A stretch of 5,053 bases of DNA. It comes from an uncultured Chloroflexota bacterium. GTDB taxonomy: Bacteria > Chloroflexota > Chloroflexia > Chloroflexales > Roseiflexaceae. The DNA lies in the NCBI GenBank assembly GCA_903871975.1, contig CAIQIY010000670.1, forward strand, positions 1 to 5,053. Direction: 5' to 3'. Positions within the stretch are counted from its first letter, which is position 1; every line of letters starts with the position of its first letter. Both the position numbers and the translations under genes were made by a program. Shown one piece after another: positions 1 through 5,053 of this stretch. The notes beneath the pieces were generated by a model. The model did not search any database. It worked only from the letters and a program-made list of their open reading frames with translations, and was not told the origin of the DNA.

Positions 1-1542
1 CCAGAAGAACAGGATGTCGTAGCCGGTCTCCATCACGCTGGTCGGGTAGAAGCGCTGCAGATCCGGGGTCGCATGCGGCCAGCCGAGCGTCGAAAACGGC
101 CACAGTCCACTCGAGAACCAGGTATCCAGCACATCCGGGTCCTGGGTGATGCCTGGCCCCTGCGGCTCGGGATCATCGGGGCCCGGCACGATCATGCTGC
201 CATCAGCGGCATACCACACCGGAATGCGGTGCCCCCACCACAACTGTCGGCTGATGCACCAATCCTGGATGGTGTCCATCCAGTGAAAGTAGACCTTCTC
301 GAAGCGCTCGGGGACGATGCGGACCGAGCCATCGCGGACGGCGGCGGCGGCCAGTTCGGCGAGTGGGCGAGCGCGCACGAACCATTGTTCGCTGAGCAGG
401 GGTTCGATGATCTCGCCACCGCGCTGGCTGATTCCCACCGACATCGTGTGTGGCTGCATGCCTGCCAGCAGGCCTTCGCGCTCGAGATCGGCGAGCACGG
501 CACGACGCGCGGCGAAGCGCTCGAGCCCGGCATAGCAGCCGGCGTGCTCGTTGAGGGTTGCGTCGCGATTCATCACATTGATCATCGGCAGCCCATGGCG
601 CAACGCGACCTGGTAATCGTTCGGGTCGTGCGCCGGCGTGATCTTCACCGCCCCGCTGCCGAACGCCGGGTCGGCATACGCATCGGCGACGATCGGGATG
701 CGCCGCCCGACGACCGGCAGCAGCACCTCGCGCCCGATCATGGCCTGGTAGCGTTCGTCATCGGGGTTGACCGCGACGGCAGTATCGCCCATCAGCGTCT
801 CGGGGCGGGTCGTCGCCACCGTGATGAATTCGGCGGCTGCAGTCGCCCAGGCCCCCGATCCCCAGGGTGCCGTGCCGAGCGCCGTGCCATCGAGCGGCAC
901 CAGCGGATAGCGCAGGTGAACCAGGCTCACCTGGCGCTCTTCGTGTTCGACCTCGAGATCGCTCACCGCCGTCTGTAGCGCTGGCGACCAGTTGACGAGA
1001 TAGGTGCCACGATAGATCAGGCCATCATCGTAGAGCCGCTTGAAGGCAGCGCGCACCGCATACGACAACCCTGCGTCGAGGGTGAAGCGTTCGCGCGACC
1101 AGTCGCACGAGGCGCCCAGGCGTCGCAGCTGGCGCGTGATCTCGCCACCGTATCGCTCCTTCCAGGCCCAGGTGCGGCGCAGAAACTCCTCGCGGCCGAC
1201 GGCCTCGCGGCTGCTACCCTCGCTGCGCAAGAGCTTCTCGACCTGCGACTGCGTCGCGATGCCGGCATGGTCGGTGCCGGGCAACCACAGTGCGGCATCG
1301 CCACACATGCGACGCCAGCGCACCAGCACGTCTTCGATGGTGACGAACATGGCATGGCCCATGTGCAGCTCGCCGGTGACGTTGGGTGGTGGCATGGATA
1401 CGACGAACGGCGCAGCTGCGGCATCGTCGGCCGGCTGGAACAGCCCATTGGCCTGCCACCATGCATAGAGCCGCTCTTCGATCTGCTGCGCCTCGTACGC
1501 CCGCGCCATCTCGGTCGGGCGCGCTATCCCGGGTGCTGTCAT
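1..1542 (-). CDS. valS: Valyl-tRNA synthetase, N-terminal 514 codons (3' end cut by window edge)
   Basis: Class I aminoacyl-tRNA synthetase that joins valine to tRNA-Val in the cytoplasm and edits mischarged threonine. Reading the minus strand from ATG 1542 gives an uninterrupted frame to the window edge, ending on a whole codon (W514). Visible landmarks: PPPNVTGELHMGH with the HMGH ATP-binding signature at residues 60-63; NWSP and SDLEVE ahead of the editing domain; TTRPET at 244-249 and GSGAVKITPAHDPND in the CP1 editing domain; CISRQLWWGHRIPVWY at 429-444; DVLDTWFSSGLWP at 470-482, leading into METGYDILFFW. The KMSKS loop, anticodon-binding domain and C-terminal coiled coil lie outside the window; bacterial ValS is usually about 880-950 residues. 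Start: ATG 1542 has the better upstream purine stretch (GGTGGGA). ATG 1509 fits the usual family start (MARAYEAQQIE) but has a poor ribosome site; GTG 1551 is also in frame. Residues about 217-236 form a Gly/Ala/Trp-rich segment before the editing core that looks longer than in E. coli ValS. Identity is secure; the exact start is not. Confidence 0.97.
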   Translation of the reverse strand, partial: MTAPGIARPTEMARAYEAQQIEERLYAWWQANGLFQPADDAAAAPFVVSMPPPNVTGELHMGHAMFVTIEDVLVRWRRMCGDAALWLPGTDHAGIATQSQVEKLLRSEGSSREAVGREEFLRRTWAWKERYGGEITRQLRRLGASCDWSRERFTLDAGLSYAVRAAFKRLYDDGLIYRGTYLVNWSPALQTAVSDLEVEHEERQVSLVHLRYPLVPLDGTALGTAPWGSGAWATAAAEFITVATTRPETLMGDTAVAVNPDDERYQAMIGREVLLPVVGRRIPIVADAYADPAFGSGAVKITPAHDPNDYQVALRHGLPMINVMNRDATLNEHAGCYAGLERFAARRAVLADLEREGLLAGMQPHTMSVGISQRGGEIIEPLLSEQWFVRARPLAELAAAAVRDGSVRIVPERFEKVYFHWMDTIQDWCISRQLWWGHRIPVWYAADGSMIVPGPDDPEPQGPGITQDPDVLDTWFSSGLWPFSTLGWPHATPDLQRFYPTSVMETGYDILFFW

Positions 1543-1545
1543 GAT

Positions 1546-1552
1546 TCCCACC
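1546..1552 (-). promoter_or_regulatory. Probable ribosome binding site of valS
   Basis: GGTGGGA on the minus strand ends three bases before ATG 1542 (GGTGG is five bases away). It is only a partial match to the anti-Shine-Dalgarno core, but it is better than anything ahead of the alternative ATG at 1509, where the upstream bases are mostly C-rich. This is the reason for preferring the longer start. Confidence 0.4.
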
Positions 1553-1578
1553 GTTGCTTTCACTGGAACCCTGTGCCC

Positions 1579-1606
1579 ATTATACTCGGGCACCGCGCAC
1601 TGCCGG
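1579..1606 (-). promoter_or_regulatory. Sigma-70-type promoter for valS
   Basis: On the minus strand a perfect TATAAT (plus-strand 1579-1584) lies about 37 bases ahead of the valS ATG. A weak -35 hexamer, CCGGCA at 1601-1606, sits 16 bases upstream of it and matches the TTGACA consensus at three positions. Transcription would start near 1572 and give a leader of about 30 bases, which fits a simple housekeeping gene. A perfect -10 box in such GC-rich DNA is unlikely to be chance, but no -35 of good quality is present, so an activator or an alternative sigma contact may compensate. The start site is inferred, not seen. Confidence 0.6.
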
Positions 1607-1633
1607 ATGCCATGGCAGCGTCAACCACCGGCA
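1601..1633. repeat. Nested inverted repeats just upstream of the valS -10 box
   Basis: TGCCGG at 1601-1606 is matched by its reverse complement CCGGCA at 1628-1633, and between them lies a perfect 10-base palindrome, TGCCATGGCA, at 1608-1617. The left arm coincides with the proposed -35 element of valS, so the palindrome would sit at roughly -36 to -45 from the inferred start. That is a usual place for a regulator to bind. Such short palindromes also occur by chance in GC-rich DNA, and no known operator is recognised. Confidence 0.35.
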
Positions 1634-1974
1634 ATCGTGTGCTGTGCTGCAGGAGCGTGGGCAGGCCCACCTGCGGGTAGCGATTCGTCCACGCACGATC
1701 GCACGCGCCTGCGCCGTGTCGCCCGGCCCGGCACCCCCCCGTGGCGCGCGCAGGGCAGGCATGGTGGCGCGGCCGACGCGCAGGGCATGGTTGGGCTGCT
1801 GCCTGGCTGGTGCGACGGCCCCGTGGCGTGTGCTGCCGCAGCACGCCTGCGACGAATCCTGGCCGATGGCGCCCCGAAGATCGACGACGAGTCACCCGTG
1901 CGAGGGATGGCGCATGCCGCGCAGGCCAGCGATGATGCAACGGGCACGCGGCGGCGGTGCGCGGCGGCATGGCT
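1634..1974. other. Long intergenic stretch with no assignable gene
   Basis: This is the bulk of the 444-bp gap between the divergent valS and comF. I checked both strands. Several frames stay open because stop codons are rare in GC-rich DNA, but the translations are rich in Arg, Ala, Pro, Cys and His and match no family I recognise. No tRNA-like cloverleaf, T-box or terminator with a T-tract is evident. The stretch holds one GC-rich hairpin (about 1825-1847) and presumably the comF promoter, although no good -10/-35 pair can be read. One plus-strand frame from ATG 1787 looks somewhat more protein-like and is discussed as a finding. Confidence 0.5.
1825..1847. repeat. GC-rich hairpin in the valS-comF gap
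   Basis: GTGCTG at 1830-1835 and CAGCAC at 1839-1844 form a perfect six-base stem around the loop CCG. The stem can be extended by GGC (1825-1827) pairing with GCC (1845-1847) across a two-base bulge. No run of T follows on either strand, so it is not a standard intrinsic terminator. It would lie in the comF leader if comF transcription starts upstream of it. No function can be assigned. Confidence 0.3.
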
Positions 1975-1980
1975 GGAGAG
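1975..1980 (+). promoter_or_regulatory. Ribosome binding site that fixes the comF start
   Basis: GGAGAG lies six bases ahead of ATG 1987, a near-ideal Shine-Dalgarno sequence and spacing. It falls inside the reading frame of the longer alternatives (GTG 1957, ATG 1969), neither of which has a comparable site. This decides the start in favour of 1987. Confidence 0.75.
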
Positions 1981-1986
1981 TGCGGC

Positions 1987-2652
1987 ATGCACTGGATCGA
2001 CCGATGGTGTGAACACTGGCTGGCCTGGATCTTCCCGGAACGCTGCGTGGCCTGCGAGCGGCACGGCGGCAGCCTGTGCAAAGCATGCCAGCAGACGCTG
2101 GAAGACTACGACGAACCACCCCCGACGCTGCTGGCCGTACAGCAGGCGACGCACGTCGCGTATGTGTACAACCACACGATGCGACAGATCGTCCATCGCC
2201 TCAAGTACCGCCGCGAGCGCCGCGTCGCACGGCTGGCCGGACACCTGATCGCACAGCGCGTTCCAACGTGCCTGACATCGGCCAGCGTGTTCGTGCCGGT
2301 GCCGCTCCACGCCACGCGCCTGGCGAGCCGCGGCTTCAACCAGGCCGCGTTGTTGGCGAGCGCCCTCGCCCGGCTCAGCCGCGGGCAGCTGCTCGACAAG
2401 CTGGTGCGTCAGCGCGACACGCCGCCGCAGGCACGCCTCGGCATCCGCGAGCGTCAGGCCAACGTCGCCGACGCCTTCGTCTGGCAGGGTGCTCCACCAC
2501 CAACGCACGTCATCCTGGTCGACGACGTGCTCACGACCGGCGCGACGATGCGTGCCTGCAGCGACGCGCTGCAGGCAGCCGGCGCGCGCAGCATCACCGG
2601 GCTGGCGCTGGCGCGCAGCCGCGCCCCACGCCAGCCACCGCCGCACGGGTGA
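1987..2652 (+). CDS. comF: ComF family protein (phosphoribosyltransferase-like), complete
   Basis: A 221-residue protein of the ComF/GntX family, with the family's usual size and order. The N-terminus has a zinc-ribbon pattern: FPERC, then CxxC (C20, C23) and CxxC (C31, C34). Next comes the conserved YNHTMRQIVHRLKYR block near residues 61-75, then VPVPLHATRLASRGFNQA, then RDTPPQARLGIRERQANVADAF. The phosphoribosyltransferase (PRPP-binding) signature VILVDDVLTTGATM is at 175-188, with the acidic pair D179-D180 and the TTGAT loop intact. In Bacillus and Haemophilus ComF is needed for uptake of transforming DNA; in most bacteria its substrate is unknown, so competence should not be assumed here. 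No other competence gene is in the window. The start is ATG 1987, with GGAGAG six bases upstream; a GTG at 1957 would add ten residues unlike the family. It stands alone, divergent from valS and convergent with gltB. The C-terminal tail (RAPRQPPPHG) is short and probably disordered. Confidence 0.94.
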   Translation: MHWIDRWCEHWLAWIFPERCVACERHGGSLCKACQQTLEDYDEPPPTLLAVQQATHVAYVYNHTMRQIVHRLKYRRERRVARLAGHLIAQRVPTCLTSASVFVPVPLHATRLASRGFNQAALLASALARLSRGQLLDKLVRQRDTPPQARLGIRERQANVADAFVWQGAPPPTHVILVDDVLTTGATMRACSDALQAAGARSITGLALARSRAPRQPPPHG

Positions 2653-2670
2653 TGCCACCATCTGGCACAC
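2649..2670. terminator. Hairpin between the convergent comF and gltB ends
   Basis: TGCCA (2653-2657) and TGGCA (2663-2667) pair around the loop CCATC. GTG (2649-2651) and CAC (2668-2670) extend the stem to eight pairs with one bulged A, so it begins inside the comF stop region and lies just beyond the gltB stop. It is placed to end transcription from both sides, but there is no T-tract on either strand, so the intrinsic terminator strength would be low. It may act only as a weak or RNA-protecting structure. Confidence 0.35.
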
Positions 2671-2679
2671 ACCAGGGCC

Positions 2680-5053
2680 TCAGCGCCGCGAGTCGGCGCG
2701 CTCGCGCACCGCCAGCAATGCCTGCGGCAACCGTACCACCGCCAGACCGCGTGGCTGGACCCGCACAAAGCGCGCGCGTGCGGTCTCCCACTGCTGCAAC
2801 AACTCGGCCGCGCGCGGGCTCGCCGTCGTCTCGTGATGGCGCGCCAGCAATGCCCGCACGTTCATCTCATCCTGTGCCTCGAGCGGCTCAAGCGTGACCA
2901 TCTCGGGGTTGCATGCCGTCGCCACATTGCCATGTTCGTCGTAGAGATACGCCAAGCCGCCCGTCATCCCGGCAGCAAAGTTGCGGCCCGTCCCCCCGAT
3001 CACCAGCACCACGCCGCCGGTCATGTATTCACAGCCATGATCACCGACGCCCTCGACGACGGCGATGCCACCCGAATTGCGCACCGCGAAGCGCTCGCCG
3101 GCGCGCCCAGCGGCGTAGAGCGCACCACCGGTCGCACCATACAGACAGGTATTGCCGATGATCGAGCTCTCGTGCCACACGTAGCGCGCAACCGGCGATG
3201 GGCGTACCACGAGCTCGCCGCCCGCCATCCCCTTGCCGACATAGTCGTTCGATTCGCCCGTCAGCACGAGCCGCATGCCCGGCGCGAGAAACGCACCGAA
3301 GCTCTGGCCGGCGCTGCCATGGAACGCGACGGTGATCGTACCCTCGGGCAGGCCCGGCACGCCGAACCGCCGCCCGATCTCGCCCGCCAACGTCGCGCCG
3401 ATCGTACGATCGACGTTGCTGATCGGATAGGCCAGCTCGATCGCCATGCCCTCGTCGAGTGCCGGCGCAGCATCGGCGAGCAGGCGCGCATTGAGCGCGT
3501 CGACACCGATCCGGCCGTTGGTGGACTGCGCATTGCGGATCGCCGTGCTGCCATCGTCGACACGCTGCAGCAGGCGTGTCAGATCGACGGCATCGCTGCC
3601 GGCGACCCCACGCGGCACCTGGCGCAGCCGATCGCTGCGCCCGACCAATTCGGCGACCGTGCGGGCGCCGAGCGCGGCCAGCAGCTCGCGTACCTCCAGC
3701 GCCACGTGCATGAAGAAGTGCGCCACATCCTCGGGGGTGCCGGTGAATTTGGCCCGCAGCTCGGGGCGCTGCGTCGCGATGCCCACCGGGCAGTTGTTCG
3801 AGTGGCACGTGCGCGCCATCACGCACCCCTCGGCGACCAGTGCCGCCGTGCCGAACGAGAACTCGTCGGCACCGAGCAGCGCTGCCAACACGACGTCACG
3901 GCCAGTCTTCAAGCCGCCGTCGACGCGCAGCCGTACCCGGCCGCGCAGGTCGTTGATCACCAGCGTCTGCTGCGATTCGGCCAGGCCGAGCTCCCAGTTG
4001 ACGCCAGCATTCTTGATCGACGACAGCGGCGATGCCCCGGTGCCACCCGAATGACCCGAGATGTGCACGACGTCGGCACCGCCTTTGGCCACACCGGCGG
4101 CCACCGTCCCGACGCCGGCTTCGGCCACCAGCTTCACCGAGACTGCTGCACGGGGATTGACCTGCTTCAGGTCATAGATCAGCTGGGCGAGGTCCTCGAT
4201 GCTGTAGATGTCGTGATGCGGTGGCGGCGAGATCAATGGCACGCCGGGTGTGGTGTAGCGGTTGCGCGCAATCTCCTCGGTGACCTTCTGCCCGGGGATC
4301 TGGCCGCCCTCGCCGGGCTTGGAGCCCTGCGCCATCTTGATCTGCAGCTCGCGCCCGGACGCCAGGTAGGCCGGGGTGACGCCGAATCGCCCGGATGCGA
4401 CCTGCTTGATCGTGCTGTTGCGCTCGTCGTGGTACCGTGCCGGGTCCTCGCCGCCTTCGCCCGAGTTGCTCAGGCCGCCGATGCGATTCATCGCCACCGA
4501 CAACGCCTCGTGTGCCTCGGCGCTGGTCGACCCATGCGACATCGCCGCCGTCGAGAAACGCATCGCGATCGACTCGAGCGACTCGACTGCTTCGAGTGGC
4601 ACTGCCGGGCCAAGTGGCAGCATCTCGAGGACATCGCGCAGTTCGGTGGGCGGGCGCTGGTGTACCAACCGGCTGTAGGCCCGGTAGTCGTCGTAGCTGC
4701 CACCACTGGCGGCCTTCTGCAGCGCGTGGACGACCGTCGGCGCAAAGGCGTGATACTCGCCGTCTTTCTTGAACTTGTAGAAGCCGGGGTGCGCCAGCGT
4801 CGACCGCGACGCCACCAGCGGCAGACGATTGGCAAATGCCGCATCGTGGTGCTCGAGCACGTCGCTGGCCAGCTTGTGGAAGCCGAAGCCGCCGAGTCGC
4901 GCCGGGACGCCGGTGAAACAGCGCGCGATCACGGCATCGGCCAGCCCGATCACCTCGAAGATCTGTGCACCGCAATAGCTGTCGACCGTCGCGATGCCCA
5001 TCTTCGACATGACCTTCAGCAGGCCCTTCTCGAGCGCGTGGATGTAGTTGACC
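2680..5053 (-). CDS. gltB: Glutamate synthase large (alpha) subunit, C-terminal 790 residues (5' end cut by window edge)
   Basis: GltB turns glutamine and 2-oxoglutarate into two glutamates in the cytoplasm; the missing N-terminal part holds the glutamine amidotransferase domain. Residues are counted from the first whole codon (5052-5050). The frame opens with NYIHALEKGLLKVMSKMGIATVD, a conserved block near the junction of the central and FMN domains, so it continues beyond the window and the ATG at 5010 is internal. The FMN/2-oxoglutarate domain follows: SNSGEGGEDPARY, ASGRFGVTP, KMAQGSKPGEGGQIPG, ISPPPHHDIYSIEDLAQLIYDL, SVKLVAE, HISGHSGGTGASP at 330 onward, and VDGGLKTGRDV. The 3Fe-4S ligands are C410, C416 and C421 (Cx5Cx4C). 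The C-terminal GXGXG beta-helix domain starts near residue 540, with GSAGQSFGAFLAPGM and the repeated GG turns to about 730, then a normal helical tail. Between GEGGEDPARY and IKQVASGRFG there are only a few residues, as in NADPH-type GltB; the ferredoxin-dependent enzymes carry an extra loop of about 27 residues there. The enzyme should therefore pair with GltD, but no gltD follows; comF converges 27 bases downstream. Confidence 0.97.
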   Translation of the reverse strand, partial: VNYIHALEKGLLKVMSKMGIATVDSYCGAQIFEVIGLADAVIARCFTGVPARLGGFGFHKLASDVLEHHDAAFANRLPLVASRSTLAHPGFYKFKKDGEYHAFAPTVVHALQKAASGGSYDDYRAYSRLVHQRPPTELRDVLEMLPLGPAVPLEAVESLESIAMRFSTAAMSHGSTSAEAHEALSVAMNRIGGLSNSGEGGEDPARYHDERNSTIKQVASGRFGVTPAYLASGRELQIKMAQGSKPGEGGQIPGQKVTEEIARNRYTTPGVPLISPPPHHDIYSIEDLAQLIYDLKQVNPRAAVSVKLVAEAGVGTVAAGVAKGGADVVHISGHSGGTGASPLSSIKNAGVNWELGLAESQQTLVINDLRGRVRLRVDGGLKTGRDVVLAALLGADEFSFGTAALVAEGCVMARTCHSNNCPVGIATQRPELRAKFTGTPEDVAHFFMHVALEVRELLAALGARTVAELVGRSDRLRQVPRGVAGSDAVDLTRLLQRVDDGSTAIRNAQSTNGRIGVDALNARLLADAAPALDEGMAIELAYPISNVDRTIGATLAGEIGRRFGVPGLPEGTITVAFHGSAGQSFGAFLAPGMRLVLTGESNDYVGKGMAGGELVVRPSPVARYVWHESSIIGNTCLYGATGGALYAAGRAGERFAVRNSGGIAVVEGVGDHGCEYMTGGVVLVIGGTGRNFAAGMTGGLAYLYDEHGNVATACNPEMVTLEPLEAQDEMNVRALLARHHETTASPRAAELLQQWETARARFVRVQPRGLAVVRLPQALLAVRERADSRR

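Noticed and set aside
73..978. A 301-codon open frame on the plus strand opposite valS
   Set aside because: It is the antisense shadow of the unbroken valS frame, which carries all the family motifs; the plus-strand translation shows none.
1554..1586. Possible comF promoter on the plus strand, with TATACT (1581-1586) overlapping the valS -10 box
   Set aside because: No acceptable -35 lies at the right distance (TTTCAC is poor, and TTGCTT is 21 bases away), and it would give a leader of about 400 bases. The TATACT is mostly the complement of the valS TATAAT.
1957..1986. An upstream GTG or ATG start for comF (1957 or 1969)
   Set aside because: The strong GGAGAG site with six-base spacing points to ATG 1987, and the extra residues are unlike the family N-terminus.
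1543..1986. A tRNA gene, T-box or riboswitch between valS and comF
   Set aside because: I could find no cloverleaf, T-box sequence or specifier-type stem, and the inferred valS leader of about 30 bases is too short for a riboswitch.
1621..2670. A 349-codon open frame on the minus strand opposite comF and the gap
   Set aside because: It lies antisense to the clear comF gene, its translation is rich in Arg/Ala/His without any recognisable domain, and long antisense frames are expected in GC-rich coding DNA.
3041..3826. A 261-codon open frame on the minus strand inside gltB, and similar overlapping frames at 4172-4975
   Set aside because: They are out-of-frame readings of gltB with Arg/Ala-rich composition; the gltB frame is complete and undamaged here, so there is no frameshift to explain.

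Overview
The window is GC-rich bacterial chromosomal DNA holding parts of three genes with housekeeping-type products. I see no mobile element, CRISPR array, tRNA or rRNA. Layout: (1) 1-1542, minus strand: the N-terminal 514 codons of valyl-tRNA synthetase (valS), running off the left edge. (2) 1543-1986: a 444-bp divergent intergenic region, with a convincing -10 box and short inverted repeats next to valS and a long stretch in which I see no certain gene. (3) 1987-2652, plus strand: a complete ComF-family phosphoribosyltransferase-like protein. (4) A 27-bp convergent gap holding a small hairpin. (5) 2680-5053, minus strand: the C-terminal 790 residues of the glutamate synthase large subunit (gltB), running off the right edge.

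Organism: the ValS and GltB wording looks less like the Enterobacteria/Pseudomonas forms than like Chloroflexi, Deinococcus or Firmicutes forms. Examples are ERFEKVYFHWM before CISRQLWW in ValS and HISGHSGGTGASP in GltB. Together with the high GC content this makes a GC-rich Chloroflexi-like bacterium my best guess. It rests on remembered family motifs, not on a search, and should be held loosely.

The genes do not form one pathway. ValS charges tRNA-Val, ComF is linked to DNA uptake in some bacteria but is of unknown role in most, and GltB assimilates ammonia-derived glutamine nitrogen into glutamate. valS and comF are divergent; comF and gltB are convergent, so each is probably transcribed separately. 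The most notable points are three. GltB lacks the ferredoxin-loop insertion, so it should need a GltD partner, yet gltD does not follow it. The valS promoter has a perfect TATAAT flanked upstream by nested inverted repeats. The divergent gap is long and holds an open frame that I could not assign. I found no clear evidence of a previously undescribed system.
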